Below are positions 26,453 through 36,299 of a stretch of 39,229 nucleotides of DNA, in pieces. Both the position numbers and the translations under genes were made by a program. Below the pieces are notes generated by a model that searched no databases, had not been told where the DNA came from, and was given only the letters and a program-made list of their open reading frames with translations. Source of the DNA: Emiliania huxleyi CCMP1516 (taxonomy: Eukaryota > Haptophyta > Isochrysidales > Noelaerhabdaceae); assembly GCF_000372725.1 (NCBI RefSeq), contig NW_005195149.1:395559-434787 (forward strand), given 5' to 3'. How positions within the stretch are numbered: position 1 is the first letter of the stretch; every line of letters begins with the position of its first letter.

Positions 26453-26910
26453 ATGCAGGGCTGTCAGGCCTGCGCGCTTGAGCGCCGCTTCGGCTCGCCG
26501 CTCCATTGCCCCGGCTGCAGGCGACTCTTGGCTGCTGCGAACGGCGATTCGCTCTCTCCGCACCGCGAGACCCGGCCAGCGACTTTCCTCACTGGCCTCT
26601 GCGACGGCCACGGCTACGCACGTGCCATACAGATTCAGCTCCAGCCCGCTGCCGCTGCGCCGCTGCTGGAGAAGCTTGAGCTCTTCAGGAATAAAATCCA
26701 GCTCTGGTTGCACGGTGCGATGCACGTCTACTTGTCGGGCGAGACCGAGGTATTGGTGCTGATCACGTTTGACGTGGCTGCCGACGCAGCCGACCTCGAA
26801 AAGGAGAAGGTCATCAGCCGAGCCTGGAACCGGCTCTCCTACCTGTTTGCCGCTCCTCCCAACGTGCTCGGCTCGGGTCCCATCTTGTGGTGCGCCTCCA
26901 CACCCCAGGG
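26453..26910 (+). CDS. Hypothetical protein, 5' part (exon)
   Basis: From an ATG: GCQACALERRF and LHCPGCRRLL give two CxxC pairs, then a well-behaved region with GETEVLVLITFDVAADAADL and EKVISRAWNRLSYLFAA. Third positions are strongly GC in this frame and not in the opposite-strand frame, which I therefore rejected. The frame loses coding character near 26880-26910, where an intron probably begins. It may form one gene with 27254-27919. No family recognised. Confidence 0.5.
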
Positions 26911-27253
26911 CAGCTGCACACACACAGGGCACAACACAGCGACGCTGTCACTGTTCCTCAGCTTACCCGGCGCCGTGCCCTCTAGGAGCTTCGGCGAAGA
27001 CCCCGGCCGGCGCGCGCCAGCGCGGATCCGCGTCGAGGTGCGGGCGTATCTTCTCACCGTCACACGGCCACTCAATCCTGTTCATACCGTATTCGACTCA
27101 TATCTGTTGAACATCTGGACTCGAGCATTCGATGTTCTATGGATGTTCTATGGATGACGATGCTCTATGGATGACGAGCGTGCGCGAGGTCCCTCAGTCT
27201 TCCTCCGCCTCCCAGCGCCTCTCCACACCCCCCACACACACCTGCTCTGATGA

Positions 27254-27919
27254 CACTTCCCCCTCCTCGCCTCCGAGCTCCGTCGCCACGCCCTCTGCGT
27301 GTCTCACGCCTCAGCGCGCAACACGCAGACGCTCCTCACGGCGGCCGGCCGCTCCCTCACTGCCGAGGCCGAGCGATCCGCCCTCGCCGCCGCCTCCGCC
27401 TCGGTCGCCTCGCTGCTCGCGCTGGACGGCCTTACCAGCGTGCGCGTTTGCCGGGCGGGGCGGGGCTACCTCCTCGTGGCTGGGTTTGAGTCGCCGCAGG
27501 CTGAGGCGGCGGCTGCCGCCTCAGCCGCGTGGCGCGCCTTTGGCGGTCTCGCGGCCGGCACGGCACGCCGCCCGCACTCTGGGAAGTTGGTCTGGTCGGG
27601 GGGGTGGTCAGCGTACACGACCGAGCGGATCGGGCACGCCGCGCCGCCGCCCAGCCACGCCGGCGGCGGCTGGCTCTCGCTGCGCGGGAGAGTGTGCGGC
27701 GTGTCCTCGGCCTTTTGTGCGGGTTGCCGGCAGCTAGTCGCCGGCCGCCGGCTTCAGCTGCTCGCCTGTTTGCGCTCCTGCGTTGCGACAGACGCTAGGA
27801 CCGACGCGCTCATATTCGTTGTGGTGGCGTGCGTGGTCACCGCGTCGGCGCAGGTGACGCATCGGCGGCTGGGCACTAGGCGGCTGGCCCTGGCGATCCA
27901 CGGGCTGCTGCGGCGGTAG
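27254..27919 (+). CDS. Hypothetical protein, 3' part with one hydrophobic segment
   Basis: Open from 27254 to a stop at 27919 with strong third-position GC. Includes NTQTLLTAAGRSLTAEAERS, a segment LTSVRVCRAGRGYLLVAGFE, a Trp/Gly/Ser region, and near the end one hydrophobic stretch (ALIFVVVACVVTASA). No in-frame ATG at the start of the convincing part, so it is probably a later exon of the gene beginning at 26453. Function unknown. Confidence 0.5.
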   Translation, partial: HFPLLASELRRHALCVSHASARNTQTLLTAAGRSLTAEAERSALAAASASVASLLALDGLTSVRVCRAGRGYLLVAGFESPQAEAAAAASAAWRAFGGLAAGTARRPHSGKLVWSGGWSAYTTERIGHAAPPPSHAGGGWLSLRGRVCGVSSAFCAGCRQLVAGRRLQLLACLRSCVATDARTDALIFVVVACVVTASAQVTHRRLGTRRLALAIHGLLRR

Positions 27920-28278
27920 CGCGGCTCGCAGCATGGGCCCGCGCGACAGCACAAGCCGGTCATTAAGTGGGTAGGAACTCTATTTGTAGAACACCCAGCT
28001 GCGCTTGTACCACGTACCAGGTAGCATGTTCGGCATGTGAGTGTTTGTTTTTGGTGGCGTTGACAAAAGTTGCATATGATACAAAACACGCTCTGTCCTC
28101 TCTGATAGAGCTCTGCACATTTTCATTTCACGCATTTGAGAAAAAAATGTATTTTGTACATTGTACTTTACTCTCTAGCCAAAAACCGGCTCGATTCGAG
28201 AGAGGGATGGGTTGAAATCAAGCCGAAAGCCGCGAGCTCTCTCTCGCGAGTGATGGGACTCACAGAAGTCAGAACCCG
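27920..28278. other. Intergenic, no gene seen
   Basis: Lies between the plus-strand gene and the 3' end of the kinase. It is more AT-rich than its surroundings and holds aaaaaaatgtattttgtaca-like sequence. No coding frame. Confidence 0.4.
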
Positions 28279-29462
28279 TCAGCAGTGTCTTGCATGCTGC
28301 TTGGTGGCTATGGCAGTGGTGTACAGTGACTCCTCGAGCTCCTTTTGCGCAAACTCGTCCTGTGCGATGCATGCTTCGCCCCACACGTCATCAAGCATGG
28401 ACTCGTCAGGAAAGTTGGAGAGGAGCGCGCGCGAGGGCCGGTGTTTGAGCGCCTCCGCCTGCCACGTAGAGCTCTGGCAAGCCGTCTGAAAGTAGCCGTC
28501 TGAGATGATGTCGCCCGTGGAGGGTCGACACACAGCTCGCTCTTCCAGCATCCACAGCAGCAGACGGGTAAGATCGTCGGACCATTCCCCGACAATCTCT
28601 GCGTGCCTCGCATGCACGATATTTCGCAGGATCTCTGGCACGTCGGGGCCGCTGAAGGCGTGGCCGAGCATCATCATCTCAAAGAGGGTCACGCCCAAGC
28701 TCCAGATATCGACGCTCTTGGAGTAGGGCTGGCCCATGTGAACCTCGGGCGCGATGTAGAGGGGCGAGCCGCACTGCGTGTGCGGCTGAGCGCCGGTGAC
28801 GCCGGTGACGACCTCTTTCGACAGGCCGAGGTCGCCCAGCTTTGCCGCGCCTCGGGAGATGAAGATGTTCTGTGGCTTGATGTCGCGGTGAAGGACCTTG
28901 AGGGTATGCAGCAGGTCGAGGGCGGAGACGAGCTCGCACAGCCAGCGCTGCACAACCCTCTCGCTGAACTGCACGCCGGTCTGCCTCTGGCTCGCGATGA
29001 GCTGCGCGAGGTCCCCCTGTTCGCAGTGCTCCATGATGATGAAGAGGTGCATCCCATCCTGGAAGGACTGCGGAGCATGATAGGTGTGAGCGTGACATCT
29101 GACGGGAACGAGCTTCCGCCGCGCCACAGTTACCTGCCGGAAGCGCACGAGGTGGGGGTGGTTGTAGCGGCCCAGGACCTCCATGTTTGCAATCTCTCGC
29201 CGCAGCGCGACCGCCTCAGAAGAGGAGAGGTGCGAGTACGGCTGCACTTTCGCCACGAGCGCGAGCTCACCACGCCTACGCACCAGGCGACTGGGGCGAG
29301 CTGTGGGGCGAGGGTGGTGACTGCTAGGTGTCAGCCAGAGGGGCGCGGCCTCACGACAAAGGCCTTGCCAAATTCGCCGCTGCCAAGTTGGCCAGTGAGC
29401 TTATAACCCTGCTGCTGCAACTTGGTTTGGAACGACGCGGGCACGTCCTCGCAACGAGGCAT
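28279..29462 (-). CDS. NEK-type serine/threonine protein kinase
   Basis: Exons 29462-29350, 29275-29134 and 29067-28279 give 347 residues. NEK kinases act in cell-cycle and ciliary control. Visible kinase motifs: P-loop GSGEFG (27-32), VAK lysine (K47), HRDIKPQN catalytic loop (145-152), DLG metal site (164-166, a common NEK variant of DFG), and GSPLYIAPEV in the activation segment, then WSLGVTLFEM. FQDGMHLFIIMEHCEQGDL is typical of NEKs. Intron 1 (29276-29349) is GC-AG and joins KAFVVR to RGELALVAKV in phase 2. Intron 2 (29068-29133) is GT-AG, 66 nt and in frame; removing it joins HLVRFRQ to SFQDG. About 75 residues follow the kinase domain; no coiled coil is evident. Divergent from the DJ-1 gene. 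Confidence 0.88.
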
Positions 29463-30338
29463 TGCGCGCGCCTTCTCGCCGCCCCTCTCTGCCACCTGCC
29501 GCGTCCCGCCCGAGCCTGCCCGTCGCGGCAACGGACCTACAAACGCTTGATGCTGGTCAAACCGGTCACGCGACTTTTACTTGTCCCCCCAAGTTCTCGG
29601 CGACCAGAGGCAGGGAGACAAGTTTGTTCATAATTCGAAATCCAAGAAACGACACTTCTCACTGGCTCTCGCATCCTCGCTTGAGCTACGGTACCTCGTG
29701 TACCCTGTCAGCTCCCTCAGGCATCGTCGTTCTCGCACACCGCCACCCCGTCGATTTCTTTTTACGCTTCTCTCCTTCGCAAGGAGTTTTGTTGTAAAAT
29801 TCTCTCCTTCGGCTTGCCGCGCGGTTGTGCTTGCCTGTGGCAGGGGCGGGCGGGTGCACGGAGAAGTGCCTCGCCGTCCTCGCAGGAGTCGTGTCGCGGG
29901 GGAAGGTAGGATTCCTAATTGCACCAAGGCCAACACCGACCGCCCGGCCGGCGCCTTGGCAGAGGGCCAATAACGTCCCCCGCGGCGGCTCCCGTAGTGT
30001 ACCTGTGTACCGTGAGACTGTATCCGGGGCGCGCGTTTTGATTCTGCTTTTTTTTGCTTCGCGCCGGCCGAGTTCTCTGACTGACTCGCTCGTGGGCTGG
30101 CACGGCCTGTTTAGCCGCGCTTCTCCCGCGCGCGCGCTACTCGCTCGTGGCCGCGCGCCATGCCCTGACCCTCCCCAAGCTGCTGCGAGCCCGGAGAGCC
30201 TAAAACTGAGCGCGTCGGCACTGGCGTCGCTTCGGCGCAGCAGACCCCTAGACGGCAAGGACCCGAACCCACAGGCAGTTTTCCGCGAAGTGTCTTGCGA
30301 CGCCGCGCCAACAACCATAACACACGCGCCTACAACCC
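29463..30338. promoter_or_regulatory. Divergent intergenic region between kinase and DJ-1 genes
   Basis: 876 bp separate the two start codons and must contain both promoters. I see pyrimidine-rich tracts and an imperfect inverted repeat around ctccttcgcaaggag (about 29772-29786), but no TATA-like element I can assign and no coding frame. Confidence 0.4.
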
Positions 30339-31070
30339 ATGAAGGTGATCATCCTCACCACGTCAGCCGATAAGATGGGCGACCACCCCACCGGCGCTTG
30401 GAGCGAAGAGATCACCGGTCCTTACTATGCGTTCGTCGACGCGGGTGCCGACGTTACCATCGCGTCAGTTTCTGGAGGGCCTGTTCCGATTGACGCCGGA
30501 AGCCTCTCTGACGCCTTCAAAACGGAGAATGACAAGCGGTTCGAGTCCTCTGGCGACATCTCTAAGCTCGAGACCTCGGTGCCGCTTTCCTCCGTCGAGG
30601 TCGGCGAACTTGACATCCTGTTCCTCGCGGGCGGGCATGGCACGTGCGCGGACTTTGCCGATGGCGCTGTGCCCAAGCTGGTGACAGACGCCTACGCCGC
30701 TGGCAAGGTGGTTGGCGCCGTGTGCCACGGGCCGACGGGCCTCGTCAACGCCAAAGATGGCGACAAGCCGCTGGTCGCCGGCAAGAAGATTGCCGCTTTC
30801 TCGGACGTCGAGGTGGGAGCCGGCGCTTCCAGCGCCGCGGCTCACAGCACCCCTGAGGCTTCCTCGGCCCCGCTGCCGCAGGAGGGCCAGGTGCAACTCA
30901 CCGAGAAGGTGCCGTTTCTGCTCGAGGCCAAGATGAAGGAATTGGGCGCCGAGTACGTGCCGTCGGAACCCTGGTCAGAGAATGCTATCGCGGACGGCAA
31001 GCTCGTGACCGGCCAGAACCCGCAGTCGTCGGTCAAGTGCGCAAAGCTGTGCCTGGAGGCGGCGAAGTAA
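30339..31070 (+). CDS. DJ-1/PfpI (Hsp31-like) family protein
   Basis: 220 residues after removing a 69-nt GT-AG intron (30813-30881). The family has a class I glutamine-amidotransferase-like fold; members act as glyoxalases/deglycases, chaperones or peptidases. Seen: start MKVIILTTSADKMG; the acidic residue region WSEEITGPYYAF (E23/E24); LAGGHG (97-101); and the nucleophile elbow AVCHGPTGL with C129-H130. Splicing joins AFSDVE to EGQVQLTEKVPFLLE, which matches the family; the unspliced reading inserts 23 Ala/Ser-rich residues. Ends TGQNPQSSVKCAK, as in relatives. Probably cytosolic; no leader seen. Confidence 0.9.
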   Translation: MKVIILTTSADKMGDHPTGAWSEEITGPYYAFVDAGADVTIASVSGGPVPIDAGSLSDAFKTENDKRFESSGDISKLETSVPLSSVEVGELDILFLAGGHGTCADFADGAVPKLVTDAYAAGKVVGAVCHGPTGLVNAKDGDKPLVAGKKIAAFSDVEVGAGASSAAAHSTPEASSAPLPQEGQVQLTEKVPFLLEAKMKELGAEYVPSEPWSENAIADGKLVTGQNPQSSVKCAKLCLEAAK

Positions 31071-31512
31071 GCACAGCTCCCGGATTGTTGATAGAGCGTG
31101 CTCTGTGTACGGTCGTGCCCGCGAGAGAGATACGTAAGTGGGGCAGAGACGAAAAGGCCGCGCGTCCGCACGCGCGCGGCGCGCGCAGACCCGGTGCCGG
31201 CCCGCAAACCATGTGTACGTATTGCATGCGCCTCTGAGACGCCTTTTGTTTTTGTTTTGTTATTTGTGTGTTTAAACCCTATCCGCGTGCCACCGCGGCA
31301 CCCGGTCCAACCCTCCACGAGCCACGCGTGCCACGAAGAGCGCCAGTGCGCGGAGACACTACATGGCGCAACTGAGAACTGTAAGAGTTAAGAGAGTGAG
31401 AGAGAGAAGGGAGAAACAGATCGTCTCTGCCCAGCCCCTTGGAGTGTGAAGGCTTCGCAGCCCTCCGGTCTACTAGCCGCGACCTCCACCGCTCCTCGCT
31501 CCACAGACTCGC
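31071..31512. other. Convergent intergenic region
   Basis: Lies between the 3' ends of the DJ-1 and ubiquitin-like genes. Contains a gagagaga tract near 31390-31415 and no coding frame. Confidence 0.4.
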
Positions 31513-32175
31513 CTAGCACCCGGTGAGGCGCGGAATGAGGTGCAGCATCGACTCGCGCTGGATGTTGTAGTCGGAGAGCGTGCGGCCATCCTCGAGCTGC
31601 GCCCCGCCGAAGACCAGGCGCTGCTGGTCGGGTGGGACGCCCTCCATGTCCTGGATCTTCGCCTTGACGTTGTCGACCGAGTCGGACGGCTCGACCTCGA
31701 GCGTGATTGTCTTGCCGGTCAGATCCTTGACGAAGATCTGCACGCCGGACGCACGCACGCGCCGCGGCGGCGGCGCGACCGCGGGCGGCGCGTCGGCCTG
31801 GCGGCGGCGCCCGGAGGGCCAGCCCGTGAGAGGCGACCCGAAATCGGCGCGGAAGAGGGCGACGGTGCGGCGAAGGCGAGCGTCACGGGCGGCGGCATCG
31901 TCACCGCCGTGCGGGTCGTGGTGGATGAACCCGCCGGCGCCGAGCATCGCCTCGCAGGCCGCCGTGTAGGCGCGGGTGTCGAGAATGTGCGCGTGCCACA
32001 CCTCGTCGACGCGTGGTGAGGGAGACAGGAGCACGGCGTCAAAGTCAGAGGTGGCCGCCTTGAGCGCGAGAAACTTCTTGTAGTCCTCGAGAAGCGCCGC
32101 TGATGCGCCGGCGTCGCGCGCGAGGGCGGTGAAGTCGATGGAGCCGAGGCGCGCGAGGGCTGTGGGCGCGTCCAT
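31513..32175 (-). CDS. HxH-domain protein fused to a diverged C-terminal ubiquitin
   Basis: 220 residues from the ATG at 32175. Residues 1-120 carry [19 protein letters not shown] and GFIHHDP, a domain seen in many bacterial and algal proteins of unclear function. An Arg/Pro-rich linker (121-143) follows, then a 76-residue ubiquitin (145-220). Compared with canonical ubiquitin it keeps K6, K11, K27 and K29 but has Met at 33, Ala at 48, Arg at 63 and Val at 44. It ends RLTGC rather than RLRGG, with no residue after position 76. It is therefore unlikely to be processed to conjugatable ubiquitin or to carry K48/K63 chains; more likely a built-in binding module (inference). Confidence 0.85.
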   Translation of the reverse strand: MDAPTALARLGSIDFTALARDAGASAALLEDYKKFLALKAATSDFDAVLLSPSPRVDEVWHAHILDTRAYTAACEAMLGAGGFIHHDPHGGDDAAARDARLRRTVALFRADFGSPLTGWPSGRRRQADAPPAVAPPPRRVRASGVQIFVKDLTGKTITLEVEPSDSVDNVKAKIQDMEGVPPDQQRLVFGGAQLEDGRTLSDYNIQRESMLHLIPRLTGC

Positions 32176-32569
32176 GTTGAGCAAGGGACCGAGCAGCGAG
32201 TTGGAGTGTTGGTCTCGCCCGCAAGTTGGAGTTGGTCGCTCGGTTTTTCTTTCAGCGGCGCTTCGCAGGTCGACCAACAGAGCAAATGGATGGCGTGGGA
32301 GACCACGGCATTTCTCACCAAGCTCGGGCTCGAGCAGCGCGTGCAGGCCGTAGAGGCGCCGGCCGTCGTCCCACGCACCCCAGCCAGCTACTTCCCGTGT
32401 GCGTGTCCCCCACCCACGCGCAGAGACGCACACCTGTCGCACGTTTCTGGCCACTGCACGGGCCTTTGGCCCGCACGTGCAGCCGACGGCACCTCTCCGT
32501 TCACCGACCCCTCTCTCGCCGCGGCGCCGCGGGGCGTTATAGCTGGGCCCTGGGGCCGTCGACTCTAGC

Positions 32570-32671
32570 AGCGGCGATTCTCTCTCGGCGGAGCGCGTCC
32601 GCCCGCCGACCACGCCAAGCTGGTGCTCAGCGAGCTCTTCAACGCGGGGCTGTCGACGGCGCCCCTCTCGG
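32570..32671 (+). CDS. Isolated possible exon
   Basis: After an acceptor-like tctag, a frame reads [20 protein letters not shown] and ends at a donor-like ctctcg|gtgagc. It is ankyrin-like in texture. Flanking exons were not found; it could be a fragment or chance. The rest of 32176-32766 holds no recognised gene. Confidence 0.2.
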
Positions 32672-32766
32672 TGAGCGGTGAGCCTCCGCTGCGACGCGAG
32701 CAGCGGAAGACCCCGCAGGCGGATCGCTCCCTACGACCAGTTTTCCCTTCTCTTCTTAACCAAAGC

Positions 32767-34158
32767 TCATCTCCCCTCGCCGCACACCGCGCCAGCTGCG
32801 GAACAATTCGAGGCTGGCACGATCTCCAGTGCAATCCGGTAGAGGTGGACCATCTGCCGAATCACTTGGCTCTCCTGCAGGCCCTCTCTCTGGTTGTTGA
32901 CCTGGGACCAATAGCTCTTGCACGCGTCTTCCTCGCTCCGCGCTTGCGTTCGCCTGCCGTGCGCATGCACGGTCCCGTTGGCCAGGAAGCCTCTCAAGTT
33001 GGGCGCCAGGCGCCGGACCGCCTCGATGAAACCCTCGAACTGCTCGGTGACACCGACCAGAGCAAAGCTATACCGAAGGTTGTACGCCGCCTGAGCCTCG
33101 AGCGCCTGCACCGAGGCGCCGGCGAGGAAGCGGGCCTCGCAGTCCACGCCGCACAGCCGCAGTGTCACCGCGTCGGAGATGGAGGCGCCGTCGCTCCGCG
33201 GCTTCCCTGCCCACATGTCGACCTGGCGCGGGTCGGTGCACGAGTAGTTCCGCCTGTGGTAGCCGAAAAAGTAGAAGATGCTCGCGAGGTGCGTCCACGG
33301 GCTGCGGAGCATGGTGATCCGAGCGACAGCCTGCCTCCCGAGGGCCTCGTACAGCGGGCCCCAGTTTCTCTCCAGGTCGCCGCTCCATCGCGAGTTTTGC
33401 CGCGCGAGGAGCGTGCTGACAGCGGGCGAGGCGGCGCTGCGCCTCATTCTTTGTGGCCAATGCTCGGGTGGGGAGAGGGCCGTGAAGCCCCGCCGTTCGC
33501 GCACCTTATCAAAGACATCTGGGCCTCCGACGTCGCTCCCATTGAGACGCAGAGGCTGCGCCGCCAACGCCCTCTCATCAAAGAGGGCGTAGCCGCTCGC
33601 GAGCACAGGGAGGACGGCCTCCACCCCTCTGAAGTCGGTGGGAAGGCGGGGCGGCGCCAGCGCTGTGGCGTGGGCATCGGCGAGCTGAATCAGACCGGGC
33701 GTCTTCGCTCCAAGCCAGCTCAGCTCGCTGCCTACCCTATAGTGACCCATGTGCACGATAGGGATCGGAGGCGGCGAGGCGTTGACGAGGGCGCTCTCCA
33801 TCGCGTCAGCTGTTGCTCGAAGCCGGCATGCGCCCAGCACCGCCAGCGGCGAGAGAGCAGGGCAGACGATGTGTGGCTCGAATGTCCGCTCGGGAGTCGC
33901 GACCATTCGATGTCGGTTTGAGTTCCCCACCGTAACCCCGCCCTCGTTGAGGCAGCCTGTCCATTGCGGCAACCGCCGGGCGGAGCATTCCTGAAGACCC
34001 CAGAAGCCGCGCCGCACCGAGCCGCCTCCAGTCTTACCAATGTGAACGAAGATGAAGAGCGAGGGTGGCGACGGTGACTCGCCCAGCCGATGCCGTGCTG
34101 GGCGGGGTGGCATGTATGTGTACCTCGTACTGCGGCGGGCGCTGTGGCGGCGCCCCAT
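32767..34158 (-). CDS. Sulfotransferase-family protein
   Basis: 463 residues. The family moves sulfate from PAPS to carbohydrates or other acceptors, usually in the Golgi. The 5'-phosphosulfate loop is HIGKTGGGS (39-47), preceded by a beta strand LFIFV. The 3'-phosphate-binding strand/helix is ITMLRSPWTHLASIFYFF with R285 and S286. This pairing resembles the Sulfotransfer_2 / heparan-sulfate O-sulfotransferase group. No clear transmembrane anchor or signal peptide is visible in the 30 basic/Pro residues before the domain, so an upstream exon is possible. Divergent from the HspQ/YccV gene, 153 bp between starts. Confidence 0.8.
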   Translation of the reverse strand: MGRRHSARRSTRYTYMPPRPARHRLGESPSPPSLFIFVHIGKTGGGSVRRGFWGLQECSARRLPQWTGCLNEGGVTVGNSNRHRMVATPERTFEPHIVCPALSPLAVLGACRLRATADAMESALVNASPPPIPIVHMGHYRVGSELSWLGAKTPGLIQLADAHATALAPPRLPTDFRGVEAVLPVLASGYALFDERALAAQPLRLNGSDVGGPDVFDKVRERRGFTALSPPEHWPQRMRRSAASPAVSTLLARQNSRWSGDLERNWGPLYEALGRQAVARITMLRSPWTHLASIFYFFGYHRRNYSCTDPRQVDMWAGKPRSDGASISDAVTLRLCGVDCEARFLAGASVQALEAQAAYNLRYSFALVGVTEQFEGFIEAVRRLAPNLRGFLANGTVHAHGRRTQARSEEDACKSYWSQVNNQREGLQESQVIRQMVHLYRIALEIVPASNCSAAGAVCGEGR

Positions 34159-34311
34159 TCTTTCTTTTGCGGATTGGTTTATTTATGCGCCGCGTAAATT
34201 TCTTTTTAGTTTGGATTTTCAATCGCTGCCGGTAGGGAGACCAGGGGCGCCGAGCCGAGAGACAAGACCGACAACAGAAGCCGCGTCGACCAACCGCCTC
34301 GTCCCCTCTTC

Positions 34312-35397
34312 ATGCTGACGGCCGCAGGCACTCTCCTCGGTCTCATCGCGTGTGGCCAGTTCGGCACGATCCAAATTGATTGGGTGGCGGAGGGTAACGG
34401 CAAAACCACGCCACGGCTGGTCGGGCTGGAAAGTGGCAGCGAGGAGAGCGCGCAAAGAGACAGTGATGAGCGGAGCGGGCGGCGCTTGTTCAAGCTAGAA
34501 GACGGCAAATTCACAGAGATCGAGGTCGAGGAGCCGAGCGTCAGCGAGCGAGAGAAGAGGGACGCGGACGCGTTTGAGGAAGTCTGGTCGCGCGATTTTG
34601 CCGAGATGCCACAAAGCGAGTGGTTTGCTGCGAGCGAGACGCCGCGTGGGGAGTTGCCGCCGAGCGCGGCCCTGTGGGGGCTGCGAGTCGGTGCCGTATA
34701 TAGGCACTCGCTGACGGGCTCGCGCGGAGTGGTGATTGGATGGGACTACCGGCCGCGAGCGCCGCGCAAGTGGCTCACCGCCAACCTGCCGGGGCAGCGG
34801 TCGGCACGCGACCGCCTGCGGCGGCTCTACGCGCCCCACTACTCTGTGCTGGAGGAGACGCCTGCCGGAGCCTTCATGCAGCGTTACGTGGTGGCGCTGT
34901 GCCGCGAGGACGACCCGAGACCGTGCCTCGAGGTTGAGTCGCCCGCCAAACCGCTGTCGCACCCCGAGCTCGCGAAATACTTTGACGGCCTCGACCTGGC
35001 GCGCGGCTACCTCCCGAACGCGGCGCTGCGGGAGCGGTATCCGCACGACGCCGCGCCCGGTCCGGCCGGGGGCCCAGCGCACCATCGCGGACGCCCGGGC
35101 GAGAGCGAGGCCGCCGAGGAGGAGTTGCCCGGCGATCGCTGGAGCATCAAGAGTGTCAACCCGCGAACTAAGAAGTGGACGGTGAACACCGGTGGTGGTG
35201 AGGAAGAGTTCGATGTCGCTTCTGTCTACAAGGGGCTGCGTGAACGGCTCGAGGTGGACACCCGAACCGACGAGGAGCAGGAGCGCGCGCGGCTGGAGTG
35301 GCTCATGTACTACATCCTGAGCGACGACTGGGACGGCGCGGCCAGCATGGCGGTCGGCGAGGATGAGTGGGAGTTTATCATGGAGGCCATGCGCTGA
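34312..35397 (+). CDS. YccV/HspQ-like hemimethylated-DNA-binding-domain protein
   Basis: 361 residues. The YccV-like domain (about 124-197) shows LRVGAVYRHSLTGSRGVVIG, WDYRPRAPRKWL, and later APHYSVLEE...QRYVVALC, in family order. In bacteria the domain occurs in HspQ, which affects protease targeting; in eukaryotes it accompanies F-box or plastid proteins. The N-terminus is hydrophobic (MLTAAGTLLGLIACGQFG), a possible signal or anchor. An acidic region follows, and a charged C-terminus ends DEWEFIMEAMR. No introns seen. Shares a 153-bp promoter interval with the sulfotransferase. Confidence 0.75.
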   Translation: MLTAAGTLLGLIACGQFGTIQIDWVAEGNGKTTPRLVGLESGSEESAQRDSDERSGRRLFKLEDGKFTEIEVEEPSVSEREKRDADAFEEVWSRDFAEMPQSEWFAASETPRGELPPSAALWGLRVGAVYRHSLTGSRGVVIGWDYRPRAPRKWLTANLPGQRSARDRLRRLYAPHYSVLEETPAGAFMQRYVVALCREDDPRPCLEVESPAKPLSHPELAKYFDGLDLARGYLPNAALRERYPHDAAPGPAGGPAHHRGRPGESEAAEEELPGDRWSIKSVNPRTKKWTVNTGGGEEEFDVASVYKGLRERLEVDTRTDEEQERARLEWLMYYILSDDWDGAASMAVGEDEWEFIMEAMR

Positions 35398-35588
35398 GGC
35401 CTGAGGGAGGGTGTAGCCTGGGTGTAGAGTGTAGAGCGCTGTGGTGCTGTGAGATGCATGGAGCGCTTGTAGAGAGTTGTACGATAGAGAGAGCTCCAGG
35501 AGAATTGCCAATCGATCGCGTGGACATACAGGTCATGCAAATAAAGGCTCCGCATGGGTACAATGGAGTACTTTTAGGGTAGACTCAC

Positions 35589-36265
35589 CTACTCACCGCT
35601 GTCGTCATCGCTGGCACCCGACTCGCCATCGCTCGAACCGGACACTTCGCACTCTGGGCACGAATAACTGGTTGGGTAGTAGTCTAAGTTCTGAGCCTCG
35701 AGGCTGAACGGGTCTAAGTGTGGCTAGCCACGCTGGAGTGCTTGCGCGGTCTAAGATCAGCGGGAGCCTCTTACATCGGCTAAGTCGGCCGTGGCACGGC
35801 CTGGGGCCAGGAGGCTCCTCCACCGTGATCAACGATACGGCGCAGCCCCCAAATTTTCTTCGCCTGCGGCGGGCTATCGATCCTCTTCATGCTTAGCAAT
35901 CGCCGCCTCAGCATCCTCCTCTTCCGACTTTCGTTGCTGCTCCTTCATTCTTGAGCGACGTCTAGCCAAACAGTTCTCACATGACACGAAGCTCCTCAAG
36001 CTTAATCAAACGTGTGACGGTGAAGGCGTGAAGCCTGTGTGTGCTGGTCCTCTTTGAACGATCCGCGCGTGAGGTAGCATAGGGCCTTGTTGGCAGCAGC
36101 CAGCTTGTTGCGCTGCTTCGTTGCGATGAGCTGATTGGGATCGCAGAAGTGCATGCCAAGCACCGCCACGATCTTGAAGCAGAACACATCGCAACCGCAT
36201 CGTCCGCACTGCCATCGGCATGCCGCGCCCGCCGCTTCGCCGCAGCCGCCTTAAGGCACGCATAG
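35589..36265 (-). CDS. Cys-rich gene in pieces, splice pattern unresolved
   Basis: Three minus-strand segments look coding. About 36265-36002: CRWQCGRCGCDVFCFKIVAV then LIATKQRNKLAAANKALCYL, ending at a stop. About 36000-35883: SFVSCENCLARRRSRMKEQQ with an acidic end. About 35715-35589: DPFSLEAQNLDYYPTSYSCP, ECE and a Ser/Asp tail. They share CxxC pairs and probably belong to one zinc-binding protein with intro-rich structure or to a decayed gene. Many cttag words on this strand could be acceptors. Family not recognised. Confidence 0.4.
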
Positions 36266-36299
36266 CGGCAGCACATGGTACGGTGCGCGTACTTGAGCA

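Noticed and set aside
26279..26932. Minus-strand frame opposite the gene at 26453
   Set aside because: Third-position GC is strong on the plus strand and poor in this frame, and it ends in Gly-rich low-complexity sequence.
32623..33921. 432-codon plus-strand frame
   Set aside because: It is antisense to the sulfotransferase, whose PAPS-binding motifs are clear on the minus strand.
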